Shown: positions 8,519 to 17,708 of the stretch, one piece after another
Position numbering within the stretch: the stretch's first letter is position 1
Layout: the number at the start of each line of letters is the position of its first letter
Program-made: the position numbers and the translations under genes
The notes under the pieces: model-generated
What the model was told of the DNA's origin: nothing
Databases searched by the model: none
What the model saw: the letters and a program-made list of their open reading frames with translations, nothing else
Source of the DNA: Streptomyces sp. GQFP
Lineage (GTDB): Bacteria > Actinomycetota > Actinomycetes > Streptomycetales > Streptomycetaceae
Direction: 5' to 3'
Length of the DNA: 64,000 bases
Assembly: GCF_021545335.1 (NCBI RefSeq)
Contig: NZ_CP089312.1
Coordinates: 806,001-870,000 of the forward strand

Positions 8519-9484
8519 CTAGCGCTGGACGTCCGTCACCCCCGTCCACCCGTCGAGGACGGCACGGGTCGGCATGCCCTCCCAGTCCCCCGGCACCGTG
8601 CACAGGAGGGCGCCCGCGAGGACGGCGGTTTCGAGGCACCGCTCGACGTCGGCGCCCGCCATCAGCTCGCTGAGGTAGGCGCCGACGAAGGCGTCACCCG
8701 CCCCGACCGGATCGACGGCCTGGACCGGTACGGCGGCCCGCTGGTGGAAGACGCCGTCCACCAGCGCGAGCGCGCCCTCGGCGCCGAGTTTGATCACGGC
8801 GCTGGCGGGGCCGAGGCCGGTCAGCGCCGTGGCGAGTTCCTTGGGATCCTCGGCGTGCTCGGCGTCCTCACGGCCGAGGACCAGGGCGGCCTCGTCGTCG
8901 CCCGCGAAGACGATGTCGGCCCGCGCGACCAGGTCACGCAGGACCGGAGCCGCCGTTTCGGGCGGCCACAGCGCGGACCGGTGGTTCACGTCGACCGACA
9001 CCGTGACCCCGGCCGCGCGGGCCACGTCCACGGCGTGGAAGACCGTCGCGGCGGCGGACTCGCCGAGCGCCGGCGTGATGCCGGTGACGTGGAGCAGCCC
9101 GGCCCCGGCGACAAGCGCGTCGTCCACGTCCGCCGGGGCCAGCCGTGCCCCCGCCCCATGGGCGCGGTAGTACCAGACCTTCACCGCCCCGCCCGGCAGC
9201 CGCTCCTTGAGCATCAGACCGGTGGGCGCCCCGCTGTCCCGTACGGCGTGCACGTCGACGCCCTCCGCGGTGAGTTCGCGTACGACGCGGTCGCCGACGG
9301 AGTCCGCGCCGAGCCGGCCGATCCAGCTCACGGGCGTGCCGAGCCGGGAGAGGGCGATCGCCACGTTGCTCTCGGCTCCCCCGATGCCGAGCGCCATGTG
9401 GGACACGTGCTGCAGATGCCCGACGGTCGTGGCGGCGAGCAGCCCCATCGTCTCGCCGAGGGTGACGACCCGCCCGGCGCTCAC
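8519..9484 (-). CDS. kdgK: 2-keto-3-deoxygluconate (KDG) kinase, PfkB family
   Basis: A 321-residue PfkB-family sugar kinase. It has the N-terminal glycine-rich motif (IGGAESNVAIALSRLG) and the C-terminal signature DPVGAGDAFVGAYLSEL with the catalytic aspartate. It would phosphorylate KDG to KDPG. The gene overlaps the preceding KDPG aldolase gene by four bases (ATGA) and ends a hexuronate operon, so KDG is the likely substrate. It starts at the ATG whose complement ends at 9484. Other PfkB substrates are possible, but the neighbours make KDG the best reading. Confidence 0.88.
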   Translation of the reverse strand: MSAGRVVTLGETMGLLAATTVGHLQHVSHMALGIGGAESNVAIALSRLGTPVSWIGRLGADSVGDRVVRELTAEGVDVHAVRDSGAPTGLMLKERLPGGAVKVWYYRAHGAGARLAPADVDDALVAGAGLLHVTGITPALGESAAATVFHAVDVARAAGVTVSVDVNHRSALWPPETAAPVLRDLVARADIVFAGDDEAALVLGREDAEHAEDPKELATALTGLGPASAVIKLGAEGALALVDGVFHQRAAVPVQAVDPVGAGDAFVGAYLSELMAGADVERCLETAVLAGALLCTVPGDWEGMPTRAVLDGWTGVTDVQR

Positions 9485-10149
9485 GAGCGGGCTCCGGCGA
9501 CGGCGTCGAGGGCACGCCGGGCCCGGTTGGCCAGGGCCCGGAGGTCACCTCCGGACAGGGCGTCCCCGGACAGGGCACCGCCGAGTCCGACGGCCAGGGC
9601 TCCGGCCCGGATCCAGGCGCCGATGTCGTCGAGGCCGATGCCGCCGGTGGGCATCACGCGGACGTCGGGGTAGGGGTCGGTGAACGCCTTCAGGTGCGCG
9701 GGGCCCACGGTGGAGGCGGGGAACAGCTTGACCGCTGTCGCCCCGGCGTCCCAGGCCGCGGCCAGCTCGGTCGGGGTGAGCCCGCCCGGGTAGACCGGGA
9801 CGCCGGCCCGCCGCGCTTCCGCCACGACGTCGGCGTGGAATCCGGGCGAGACGAGGAATCCCGCGCCCGCGTCGAGGCTGCGCCGGGCCTCCTCGGCGGA
9901 CCGTACGCTGCCCACCCCCAGGTCCGCGGTGTCGCCGAGATCCTTGCGCAGCCGCTCCAGGGCGTCGAGGGCGCCCGGGGTGGTCAGGGTGAGTTCGAGG
10001 CAGACGAGTCCGGCGTCGACCAGCGTGCCGGCGGCGGGCAGCAGGTGTTCGGGGGTGTCGGCGCGCAGTACGGCCACGACTCCGGTGCGCGGCAGTGCTT
10101 CGCCGGGTTCGGCCCGGTGCGGGTGGTGAGCGGGGAGAGTGTGGTTCAT
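9481..10149 (-). CDS. eda: KDPG/KHG aldolase (2-keto-3-deoxy-6-phosphogluconate aldolase)
   Basis: A 222-residue class I aldolase cleaving KDPG to pyruvate and glyceraldehyde-3-phosphate. The Schiff-base lysine is in TAVKLFPAST and the catalytic glutamate region is CLELTLTTP. The phosphate-binding text MPTGGIGLDDIGAW is present. It is coupled by four-base overlaps both to the upstream MFS gene and to the downstream KDG kinase, so transport, phosphorylation and cleavage are co-produced. Confidence 0.92.
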   Translation of the reverse strand: MNHTLPAHHPHRAEPGEALPRTGVVAVLRADTPEHLLPAAGTLVDAGLVCLELTLTTPGALDALERLRKDLGDTADLGVGSVRSAEEARRSLDAGAGFLVSPGFHADVVAEARRAGVPVYPGGLTPTELAAAWDAGATAVKLFPASTVGPAHLKAFTDPYPDVRVMPTGGIGLDDIGAWIRAGALAVGLGGALSGDALSGGDLRALANRARRALDAVAGARS

Positions 10150-11555
10150 GGAGTGCTCGCTTCGGTCGCGGACTTCTGCATCGGCGGGGCCGTCGCGTCG
10201 GTGTGGAGGGTGAGGTCCCGGTCGAGGGTCTCGGGTGCCAGTCGGGCCGCGACCAGGCTGATGATCATCATCAGGGTCATGTAGGCGGCGACCGGCACCC
10301 AGGAGCCGGAGAAGGCGGTGAGCAGGGAGGCGCAGATCAGCGGGGCGACACCGCCGCCGAGCACCGAGGAGAACTCCCGGCCCAGGGTGACGCCGGCGTA
10401 GCGGTAGCGGCTGCCGAACAGTTCGGGGAAGTAGCTCATCTGCACGCCGACCGCGCCCTGTCCGGCGAGGACGAAGCCGATGACTATAGCCACGGTGATG
10501 GCGATCGGCGATCCGGTGTTGAGCGCGATGAAGGTCGGCCCGGGCAGCAGCACGAGAGCGGCCAGGATCGTCATGTACACGGGCTTGCGCCCGACACGGT
10601 CCGAGAGGACGCCGAACCCGATCGCCGCGAGGCCTCCACAGGTGGCCCCGATCATCAGCACCTTGGGCACGAACGAGGCGTCGACGCCGACGGTGGACAC
10701 CAGATACGAGGCCATGAAGACCTGGTAGGTGTACGACTGCGCGCTGATGCCGACGTTCATGAACAGCACCAGGAGCATGGGCTTCCTGCCGTGCTGGAAG
10801 ACCTCCTTCACGGGCGACTTGGGCTTCTCGTGCTGTTGCTTGAGCTCCTGGAAGACCGGGCTCTCACTGAGCCTGCGCCGGATGACCACCGCGACGACGG
10901 TGACGAGGAGGCTGCTGGCGAACACCAGCCGCCAGCCCCAGCTCATCAGGGCTTCGTCGGACAGCGTCTGGACGAGGATCCAGGCGAGGGCCCCCAGTAC
11001 GGTGCCGAGGGCGGCGCCGGTCATCACGAGCGAGGCCAGTCTGCCGCGCCGTCCGATCGCCGCCGTCTCGGTGAGCAGGGTGGCGCCCCCGGACTGTTCG
11101 GCACCGGCTCCGAAGCCCTGGAAGAAGCGGCACAGGACGAGCAACGCCGGGGCCAGCACGCCGACTTGGGAGTACGTCGGCAGCAGTCCGATGGCGAAGG
11201 TCGAGGCGCCCATCAGGAAGAGCGTGGTGACCAGCACCCATTTACGGCCGAGCCGGTCGCCGAAGCGGGAGAAGAACAGGCCGCCGAGGGGCCGTGCGGC
11301 GAACCCGACGGCGTAGGCGGCGAAGCTCGCCAGGAGCGCGACGGCCGGTGTGGCGTTGGGGAAGAACAGGTCACCGAAGACGAGGGCGGACGCGGTGCCG
11401 TAGATGACGAAGTCGTACTGTTCCAGCGCGGTGCCCACCAGTCCGGCCCAGGCCGCGCGACGTACGGCGGTGGGGTCGGGGTCGGTGGGGGCGTTCTTGG
11501 TGGGGACGGGGGGTACGGCGTCGTTCGTTATGGAACCGGTGGGTGTGTCCATCAT
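10146..11555 (-). CDS. MFS transporter, metabolite:H+ symporter (MHS) type
   Basis: A 469-residue protein with about 12 membrane segments. The first segment (LVGTALEQYDFVIYGTASAL) and the loop SRFGDRLGRKWVL match the MHS group of the major facilitator superfamily, which take up organic and sugar acids. Its stop overlaps the KDPG aldolase start. Placement inside the hexuronate operon suggests uptake of a uronate or aldonate. It follows the zinc dehydrogenase gene after 79 bp, and a strong AAGGAGG site precedes two adjacent ATGs. Confidence 0.9.
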   Translation of the reverse strand: MMDTPTGSITNDAVPPVPTKNAPTDPDPTAVRRAAWAGLVGTALEQYDFVIYGTASALVFGDLFFPNATPAVALLASFAAYAVGFAARPLGGLFFSRFGDRLGRKWVLVTTLFLMGASTFAIGLLPTYSQVGVLAPALLVLCRFFQGFGAGAEQSGGATLLTETAAIGRRGRLASLVMTGAALGTVLGALAWILVQTLSDEALMSWGWRLVFASSLLVTVVAVVIRRRLSESPVFQELKQQHEKPKSPVKEVFQHGRKPMLLVLFMNVGISAQSYTYQVFMASYLVSTVGVDASFVPKVLMIGATCGGLAAIGFGVLSDRVGRKPVYMTILAALVLLPGPTFIALNTGSPIAITVAIVIGFVLAGQGAVGVQMSYFPELFGSRYRYAGVTLGREFSSVLGGGVAPLICASLLTAFSGSWVPVAAYMTLMMIISLVAARLAPETLDRDLTLHTDATAPPMQKSATEASTP

Positions 11556-11634
11556 CCATGCCTCCTTGAATGGGATGGTCAGGGCAGCGCAGGGCAGGGC
11601 AGGGCATCTGACACTGCTGGGCTGGTTGCCGCGC

Positions 11635-12663
11635 TCACGCCGTTGCGGGGCGGACCACGACTTTCAGGTGGGTCGGGTCCGTGACCGGCGCGCGCAGCGC
11701 GTCGGCGGCCCGGTCGAGCGGGAAGCGGCCCGTGAGGACGGACGCGAGGTCGACCCGGCCGTCCGCGGCGAGGGCGAGCGCGGTGGGGAACGCGTGTGCG
11801 TAGCGGAACGCGGTGACGAGGTCGATCTCCCACCGCTGGAGGTGTGCGAGCGGCAGTCCGTCGACGGCGGGAGCGGCCTGGCCGACGACGGTGGCGCGGG
11901 CTGCGGGCTTCAGGGTGCGGAGGCCCTGCCAGAGCGCGGCAGGGTGGGCCGAGCACTCCAACAGCCGGTCCATTCCGGTGAGTTCGAGGTCCTGTCGGGC
12001 GGTGTTGACCACGGTGGTGGCGCCGAGCTTGCGGGCCTGGGCGAGCCGGGCGTCGTTCACGTCGGTGACGATCACCTCGGCGGCGCCGGCGGCCCGTGCC
12101 ACCTGGGCGACGAGGATGCCGATCGGACCGGCGCCGGTCACCAGGACCCGGTGTCCGAAGGCGACCTCGGCCCGGCGCACCGCCCAGACCGCGACCGCCA
12201 ACGGCTCGATCAGGGAACCGAGTTCGAGCGGAATGCCGTCCGGCAGCGGATGAACGGCACGGGCGGGGACGACGACGTGTCCGGCGAGGACCCCGTGCGT
12301 GGGCGGGGAGCCGAGACAGGTGCCGTGCGGACAGAGGTTGTACCGGCCCGAACGGCAGGTCGGGCAGGCGCCGCAGCCGATGGCGGGTTCGATCGCGACC
12401 GGTGTACCGACCTCGACGGACGCCTGGGGCCCGGCCGCGGTGACGACCCCGGAGGCCTCGTGGCCGAGGACGGTCGGACTGCGGAGCACGTTCTGTCCGT
12501 TGCGGCCACTGGCGTAGTAGTGCATGTCGGAGCCGCAGACACCCACGGCGTCGATCTCGACGAGCACCTCGTCGGGGCCGAGGGGGCGGAGCGGGACCTC
12601 CTCGATGCGGAGGTCGTTCGGGCCGTGCAAGACGGCGGCCCTGGTCGTGTTGGGGACTGACAC
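11635..12663 (-). CDS. Zinc-dependent polyol/aldonate dehydrogenase (L-idonate 5-dehydrogenase-like)
   Basis: A 342-residue medium-chain dehydrogenase. Catalytic zinc ligands lie in VCGSDMHYY and GHEASG; the structural zinc cysteines are in GCGACPTCRSGRYNLC; the NAD site is VTGAGPIGILVAQVARAAGA. The best family match is L-idonate 5-dehydrogenase/sorbitol dehydrogenase. It lies in the hexuronate operon between the mannonate oxidoreductase (35 bp upstream) and the MFS gene. It probably oxidises a C5 hydroxyl of an aldonate or polyol and feeds 5-keto acids into the pathway; the substrate is inferred. Confidence 0.88.
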   Translation of the reverse strand: MSVPNTTRAAVLHGPNDLRIEEVPLRPLGPDEVLVEIDAVGVCGSDMHYYASGRNGQNVLRSPTVLGHEASGVVTAAGPQASVEVGTPVAIEPAIGCGACPTCRSGRYNLCPHGTCLGSPPTHGVLAGHVVVPARAVHPLPDGIPLELGSLIEPLAVAVWAVRRAEVAFGHRVLVTGAGPIGILVAQVARAAGAAEVIVTDVNDARLAQARKLGATTVVNTARQDLELTGMDRLLECSAHPAALWQGLRTLKPAARATVVGQAAPAVDGLPLAHLQRWEIDLVTAFRYAHAFPTALALAADGRVDLASVLTGRFPLDRAADALRAPVTDPTHLKVVVRPATA

Positions 12664-12698
12664 GGTCTCACATCCTTGTGAGAAGGGGACGGAAGGCC

Positions 12699-14219
12699 TC
12701 AGGCCGCCAGCAGCGGCTCCGAGTCGGCGGCCTCAGCCGCGGCTTGCGCCGCCGAGGCCGTACCGTGCCGGGCGAGGATGCCGATGAACTCGGCGACCCG
12801 CTCGGTGAATCGGGGGTGTTCGGCGAGCCGGTCGCCGAGCAGGCCGCCGTCGATGACGGAGGCGACGAAGTCCCGTACGGACGTGGCGCGTTCGGCCGTC
12901 TGCTGCAGCCCTTCGCGGGCCGGGTCCGCCATCGCGGCGGCGTGCGGGCCGGGGTCGAGGCCGGTGGGCGGCGCCATGCAGCACAGGTACGCGGCGACGG
13001 TGAGGGCGAGGTGGTGGGGCATCCGGCCGCCGCGCAGTTGGCGGACCGCCGGGTCCGGCACCCGCTGGCGGAGTTTGACGGAGCCGTCCGACCCGACCTG
13101 CCGGGTGCGGTGGCCGAGGGCCGTGTTGGCCCAGCGGTCGAAGAGCTGTGCCACGTAGGCGTCGAGGTCGATGTCGCTCGGGACGGTGAGGCTGGGCAGG
13201 TACTCGTCGTGCAGTACGCGGTGCGCGGCCTCGGCGACGAAGGGCTGGGTGATCGCGTCCGGGACGGTGGCCCGGCCGTCCAGCGCGCCGAGGTAGGCGA
13301 TGAGCGAGTGGGTGCCGTTCAGCAGCCGCAGTTTGAGCAGTTCGTACGGCTCGACGTCCTCGGTGAACAGCGCCCCGCCGTGTTCCCAGCCGGGCCGGCC
13401 GGCGGCGAAGCGGTCCTCCAGGACCCACATGGTGAACGGCTCGGCCGGCACCGGGACTTCGTCGCGCAGGCCCAGCCGGTCGGCGACCGTCCGGCGGTAC
13501 TCGTCGGTGGTGGCCGGGACGATCCGGTCGACCATCGTGTTCGGGAACGTGACGGCGTCGGCCAGCCACGGGAGGAGGTCGGCGCGTTCGGCGGATGGCA
13601 GGGCCTCGGCGAACTCCCGTACCAGGAGCCCGGTCTGCGCTCCGTTGCCGGCCAGGTTGTCGCAGCTGAGGACGGTGACGGGCGTGGCGTGCGACCGCAG
13701 GCGGCGCTGCAGCCCCCGTACGATCTGGCCGATCGTGGTCCGCGGCGGTGTGTCGCCGCGCAGGTCGGCCTGTACGCCGTCGTGGTCGAGATCGAGGTGC
13801 CCGGTGCGCGGCGAGAAGGTGTAGCCGTGCTCGGTGACGGTGAGCGAGACGATCCTGGTGGCCGGGGCGGCGACTGCGTCGAGGACGGCTTCCGGCTGCT
13901 TTGCGGCGACCAGGACCCCGGTGTGCACGGCGGGAACGGTGACGCGGGAGCCCTCCGGCGAGATCTCGACGAGGCTGTAGCGGAAGTCCTGGGCCCGCAG
14001 CGCGTCGGCCACGGCCGCCGAGCGGCTCGCCACTCCGAGGATCCCCCAGGGGCCGTCGGTGTGGTCGAGTGCGGCCGCGGTGTAGGCGGCCTGGTGGGCG
14101 CGGTGGAAGTTGCCGAGTCCCAGGTGCACGATGCCGGTCTCGCCGAGCGTGCGCCGGTGCAGCAGTGAAGGGGCGGGAGTGGTGCGGGAGTTGAGGGTGG
14201 GGAGGTCCGTGGTCGTCAT
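12699..14219 (-). CDS. uxuB: Mannonate oxidoreductase / fructuronate reductase (mannitol dehydrogenase family)
   Basis: A 506-residue long-chain dehydrogenase. The N-terminal NAD fold begins at IVHLGLGNFHRAHQAAYT, and the catalytic K-x4-N-x2-H triad is visible in LKLRLLNGTHSLIAY. The family covers mannitol 2-dehydrogenase, fructuronate reductase and tagaturonate reductase. One base separates it from the mannonate dehydratase stop, which supports interconversion of D-fructuronate and D-mannonate. No hexuronate isomerase is in the window, so the fructuronate supply must be encoded elsewhere or the true substrate is a related ketose. Confidence 0.85.
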   Translation of the reverse strand: MTTTDLPTLNSRTTPAPSLLHRRTLGETGIVHLGLGNFHRAHQAAYTAAALDHTDGPWGILGVASRSAAVADALRAQDFRYSLVEISPEGSRVTVPAVHTGVLVAAKQPEAVLDAVAAPATRIVSLTVTEHGYTFSPRTGHLDLDHDGVQADLRGDTPPRTTIGQIVRGLQRRLRSHATPVTVLSCDNLAGNGAQTGLLVREFAEALPSAERADLLPWLADAVTFPNTMVDRIVPATTDEYRRTVADRLGLRDEVPVPAEPFTMWVLEDRFAAGRPGWEHGGALFTEDVEPYELLKLRLLNGTHSLIAYLGALDGRATVPDAITQPFVAEAAHRVLHDEYLPSLTVPSDIDLDAYVAQLFDRWANTALGHRTRQVGSDGSVKLRQRVPDPAVRQLRGGRMPHHLALTVAAYLCCMAPPTGLDPGPHAAAMADPAREGLQQTAERATSVRDFVASVIDGGLLGDRLAEHPRFTERVAEFIGILARHGTASAAQAAAEAADSEPLLAA

Positions 14220-14220
14220 C

Positions 14221-15444
14221 TCACCAGTCCGTCATCGAGCCGTCGCGGCGGCGGGCCACGGGCAGGTAGGCGCCTTCGTACGGGAACCGGGCGGCCAGTG
14301 CCTCGTCGACCTCGACGCCGAGGCCTGGGGCGTCGCCGGGGTGCAGATGCCCGTCGGCGTAGCTCCACTCGTGCCGGAACACCTCGTGGACCAGCGGCTC
14401 GTAGCCCATGTACTCCTGGATGGCGAAGTTCGGGGTGGACAGGCCGACGTGCAGGGACGCGGCCAGTGCCACGGGTGAGACGTCGGAGGGGCCGTGCGGG
14501 CCCAGCTTGACCTGCCAGATGTCGGCGAGGGCGGCGATGCGGCGCAGATGACTGATGCCGCCGGCGTGGGTGACGCAAGTGCGTATGTAGTCGATCAGCT
14601 GCTCGGTGATGAGTGTCTGGCATTCCCAGACGGTGTTGAACACCTCGCCGATGGCCAGGGGTGTCGTGGTGTGCCGGCGTACGTGGCGGAGCACTTCCTG
14701 GTTCTCGGCCGGGGTGACGTCCTCCAGCCAGAACAGGTCGACGTCCTCCAGGGCGCGGCCGAGGCGCGCGGCCTCGTTCGGGGTGAGGCGGTGGTGGGCG
14801 TCGTGGAGGAGCTTCACCTCGGGTCCGACGTGTTCGCGGGCGGCGGCCAGCGCGCCGGGGGCGTGCCGCAGGTAGGCGGCGGTGTCCCAGGTCTCCTCGA
14901 CGGGGGCGGCGCCGCGGCCGGCCGGCTCGTACCCGGCGCCTTCCTTGGCGACGCCGTAGACGATGTCAAGACCCGGCACGCCGGTCTGGGCCCGGATGGC
15001 CTGGAAGCCGCGCTCGCGCTGGGCGTCGAGGGAGTCGAGCAGTTGGGGGACGTCCCAGCCGGTGGCGTGGGTGTAAGTGAGGACGCGGTCGCGGACGGCG
15101 CCGCCGAGGAGCTGGTAGACGGGCTGGCCGGTGGCCTTGCCCTTGATGTCCCACAGGGCGAGGTCCACGGCGCCGATGGACGTCATGGTCACCGGGCCGC
15201 GCCGCCAGTAGACCCCGCGGTACAGGAACTGCCAGGTGTCCTCGATACGGGCCGGGTCGCGGCCGATGAGCAGAGGGGCGACATGGTCGCGGAGGTAGGA
15301 GGCGACGGCGAGTTCGCGGCCGTTGAGGGTGGCGTCGCCCCAGCCGACCAGACCTTCGGCGGTGGTGATCTTGAGGGTGACGAAGTTGCGTCCGGGGCTG
15401 GTGACGATGACGTCCGCCGAGACGATGGTGTCGTGCTTGCTCAT
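14221..15444 (-). CDS. manD: D-mannonate dehydratase family protein, ManD/RspA (enolase superfamily)
   Basis: A 407-residue enolase-superfamily member. It has the ManD hallmarks: the catalytic tyrosine region [10 protein letters not shown], the metal/acid text [11 protein letters not shown], metal glutamates in [12 protein letters not shown] and IGEVFNT, and the histidine in GPHGPSD. The C-terminal aromatic end (DGSMTDW) is typical. It would dehydrate D-mannonate to KDG. It overlaps the upstream dehydrogenase stop (ATGA) and is followed after one base by uxuB. Some ManD homologues are slow or prefer D-gluconate, so biochemical identity is not certain. Confidence 0.88.
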   Translation of the reverse strand: MSKHDTIVSADVIVTSPGRNFVTLKITTAEGLVGWGDATLNGRELAVASYLRDHVAPLLIGRDPARIEDTWQFLYRGVYWRRGPVTMTSIGAVDLALWDIKGKATGQPVYQLLGGAVRDRVLTYTHATGWDVPQLLDSLDAQRERGFQAIRAQTGVPGLDIVYGVAKEGAGYEPAGRGAAPVEETWDTAAYLRHAPGALAAAREHVGPEVKLLHDAHHRLTPNEAARLGRALEDVDLFWLEDVTPAENQEVLRHVRRHTTTPLAIGEVFNTVWECQTLITEQLIDYIRTCVTHAGGISHLRRIAALADIWQVKLGPHGPSDVSPVALAASLHVGLSTPNFAIQEYMGYEPLVHEVFRHEWSYADGHLHPGDAPGLGVEVDEALAARFPYEGAYLPVARRRDGSMTDW

Positions 15445-16439
15445 CGGGCCCTCTCCATGATGTTGTGCAGCCCCTCACCGGCCGCCAGCCGGTGGATGTT
15501 GGCCGTGATGTCGGACGTGCGGCGGGCGAATGTCTGCCGGGTGAGCCCCGAGGAGTGCGGAGTCATGAGGACGTTCGGCAGCTCGTGGAAGGAGTGGCGG
15601 CTGGGCGCGCCCGTGTTGCCGGTGTCCGGGTAGTCGTACCAGACGTCGATCGCGGCGCCCCCGATCACGCCGTCGCGCAGGGCGGCGTACAGCGCGTCCT
15701 CGTCGACGACCGGACCACGGCCGACGTTGACCAGGACTGCCGACCCGCCCATCCGTGCCAGTTCCGCGGCGCCGATCAGCCCGGTGGTCCGCTCGGTGAG
15801 CGGTACCGAGACCACCACCACGTCCGCGGTGTCCAGGAGCGTGTCCAGATCGTCGACGCTCCCCGCCCAGAGGAGCCGCTCCGCGACGGCGTCGACGTCC
15901 CCGCGCCGGGTGACGGCCACGCCTCGGGCGCCGAACGCGCGGAAGCGCTGCCAGGTGAGTGCGCCGATGTGCCCGAACCCGACGAATCCGACGGTGGTGT
16001 CCGCCAGCCCGTCGGGCCAGGGCGTGCCGGGGGTGCGGGCGGGAGAGTCCCAGGTGCCGCGGCGCAGCGCCGCGTCCTGGCGCAGGAACCCCCGGGTCAG
16101 CAGGACCGTGGCGGCGACGACGTACTCGGCTATGGAGTCCTCGTGGTGGAAGGTGTTGGCGACGAGGGTGCCCGGCGGCAGCGCGGCGACGTCGATCCCG
16201 TCGAGGCCCGCGCCGGCGGCGTGCACCAGCCGCAGCTGTTTGCCCGCCGCGGCCATCTCCGGCGAACAGACCCCGGACACCAGGACATCGGCGTCGCGCA
16301 GTGCCTCGACGACGGCGCCGGTGTCCGTGGGGTCGGGCCAGTTCACGGTGGTCCCGCTCGGCAGGGCGGCCTCGAACCGCTCACGCAGGGGCACCAGATT
16401 GGGATCGGCGACGACGACGTTCAGACCATCGGTGTTCAT
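15441..16439 (-). CDS. D-2-hydroxyacid dehydrogenase family protein
   Basis: A 332-residue NAD-dependent 2-hydroxyacid dehydrogenase. The nucleotide-binding [12 protein letters not shown], catalytic arginine in [14 protein letters not shown] and catalytic histidine in LMTPHSSG are present. The segment that usually carries the catalytic glutamate (DVxxxEP) reads [11 protein letters not shown], so the usual Glu is missing. The ATG ending at 16439 is chosen because AAGGGGCG lies just upstream; a longer frame to 16493 has no such site. It follows the LacI gene by 55 bp and overlaps manD. It probably interconverts a 2-keto and a 2-hydroxy sugar acid. Confidence 0.85.
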   Translation of the reverse strand: MNTDGLNVVVADPNLVPLRERFEAALPSGTTVNWPDPTDTGAVVEALRDADVLVSGVCSPEMAAAGKQLRLVHAAGAGLDGIDVAALPPGTLVANTFHHEDSIAEYVVAATVLLTRGFLRQDAALRRGTWDSPARTPGTPWPDGLADTTVGFVGFGHIGALTWQRFRAFGARGVAVTRRGDVDAVAERLLWAGSVDDLDTLLDTADVVVVSVPLTERTTGLIGAAELARMGGSAVLVNVGRGPVVDEDALYAALRDGVIGGAAIDVWYDYPDTGNTGAPSRHSFHELPNVLMTPHSSGLTRQTFARRTSDITANIHRLAAGEGLHNIMERAR

Positions 16440-16494
16440 GGGCGCCCCTTCGGCTCGTGAGACTCGTAAGGCTCGGCAGTGGCGTGCGGGCACT

Positions 16495-17508
16495 TCACGC
16501 GTGCTCCCGGGTGGCGGGAAGCGTGCGGGCCGCGGCCGGTCCGGTGGAGCCGCGGACGACCAGCTGGGTGGGCAACCGCAGGGTGCGCGGCTCCCGCCGT
16601 TCGTCGGCGATGGCCTGGGAGAGCATCTCCAGGCTGAGGGACCCGGCCCGGTCCATGGGCACCGCGATGCTGCTCAGGGCGGGGTACGCGGTCGCGGCGA
16701 GCGGCATGTCGTCGATGCCCACCACGCTGAGGTCCTCCGGTACGCGCACCCCGAGCTGGCGCGCTCCGGCGATCACACCGAGGGCGACGAGGTCGTTGTG
16801 CGCGATGACAGCGGAGGCGCCGGACGCGATCACGCCGGCCGCCGCGGCGGTGCCTCCCGCCACCGTCTCGGACTGCCAGCCGAGCACCTCCAGCTCCAGG
16901 CCGGCCCGCTCGGCCTGGGCGCGGGCCAGGTCGACACGGTGGCTGTTGGACCACGAGTGCTGGGAACCCTGGACGTACGCGAGGTGGCGGTGGCCCAGCG
17001 CCGCCAGGTACTCGACGGTCTGGCGCAGGCCGTCGGCCGCGTCGGCGAGGACGCAGTCCGCGGTGGTGGTCTCGCGGTTGACCAGGACGACGGGGGTGTC
17101 GCCGCAGAGGGTGAGGACGTCCTCGGCGTCGAGCCGGGGCGAGCAGACGACGAGCCCCGCGGACCTGGCACGCAGATGCGTGATCACCTCCCGCTCCCGG
17201 TCGGGGTCGAAGTCGGTGTCGGCGAGCACGATGGTCTGCCCGCGGTGCCAGCCCTGGGTCTGCGCCGCCTTCACGAAGGCGCCGAAGACGGGGTTGGCGA
17301 TGTCCGGCACGACCACGGCCACGGTGTCGGTGTCCGACGGCAGCTCGGCAGGACGGGGCGGCGGCGGTTCGTAGCCCAGCTCTTGCGCAACCTCCAGGAC
17401 CTTGCGCAAGGTTTCCGGGCCCAGCCGCTGGGGGTCACTGAACGCCCGGGAGGCCGTGGAAAGCGCCACGTTGGCGCGCTTCGCGACGTCGGTCAAGGTG
17501 GGGGCCAC
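16495..17508 (-). CDS. LacI family regulator of the hexuronate operon
   Basis: A 337-residue LacI/GalR regulator from the GTG ending at 17508, chosen because GGAG lies seven bases upstream and the helix-turn-helix (TLTDVAKRANVALSTASRAF) starts immediately; the frame stays open to an ATG at 17598. The sugar-binding core (VAVVVPDIANPVFGAF, VVGIDDMPLAATAYPALSSI) follows. It is the first gene of an eight-gene minus-strand operon ending at 8519, so it probably controls its own operon. Three palindromes lie directly upstream. The effector is likely a pathway sugar acid such as KDG or mannonate (inference). Confidence 0.9.
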   Translation of the reverse strand: MAPTLTDVAKRANVALSTASRAFSDPQRLGPETLRKVLEVAQELGYEPPPPRPAELPSDTDTVAVVVPDIANPVFGAFVKAAQTQGWHRGQTIVLADTDFDPDREREVITHLRARSAGLVVCSPRLDAEDVLTLCGDTPVVLVNRETTTADCVLADAADGLRQTVEYLAALGHRHLAYVQGSQHSWSNSHRVDLARAQAERAGLELEVLGWQSETVAGGTAAAAGVIASGASAVIAHNDLVALGVIAGARQLGVRVPEDLSVVGIDDMPLAATAYPALSSIAVPMDRAGSLSLEMLSQAIADERREPRTLRLPTQLVVRGSTGPAAARTLPATREHA

Positions 17509-17524
17509 GCTGCCACTCCATTCC

Positions 17525-17535
17525 GCGGTAACCGC
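17525..17535. promoter_or_regulatory. GCGGTAACCGC palindrome before the LacI operon
   Basis: An 11-bp perfect odd-centred palindrome, 17-27 bases upstream of the proposed GTG start. Its core CGGTAACCG closely matches the sites at 24214-24221 and 24439-24447 in front of the second importer operon. It is a candidate operator; the motif is short, so chance similarity is possible. Confidence 0.4.
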
Positions 17536-17568
17536 TGCCTGAACTCTTCGCGACCTATGTTCGACAAG

Positions 17569-17599
17569 CTTGCGCAATCTTGTCAATGCTTGCCGCAAG
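17569..17599. promoter_or_regulatory. Twin LacI-type operators (TTGCGCAA and CTTGCCGCAAG)
   Basis: Two palindromes lie in the promoter of the LacI-led hexuronate operon: TTGCGCAA at 17570-17577, within AAGCTTGCGCAATCTT, and CTTGCCGCAAG at 17589-17599. Centres are about 20 bp apart, close to two helical turns, so two dimers could bind the same DNA face. TTGCGCAA cores are common for LacI-family operators. A further copy, CTTGCGCAAG, lies in the LacI coding region near 17401-17410. No binding data. Confidence 0.5.
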
Positions 17600-17708
17600 A
17601 TGAATGGCCAGGTGGAGACGATCCGCTTCCCTCAAGCCCCTCGGCGTCGCTCGGTGAGGCCCAGGGGCTGGGCGAGGTGCGCGGAACAAGGGCGGGTGGC
17701 GGGCGTTC

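Noticed and set aside
17398..17412. CTTGCGCAAG palindrome inside the LacI gene as a separate regulatory feature
   Set aside because: It encodes the ordinary LacI text LRKVLE, so it may be coincidental; mentioned only as support for the upstream sites.
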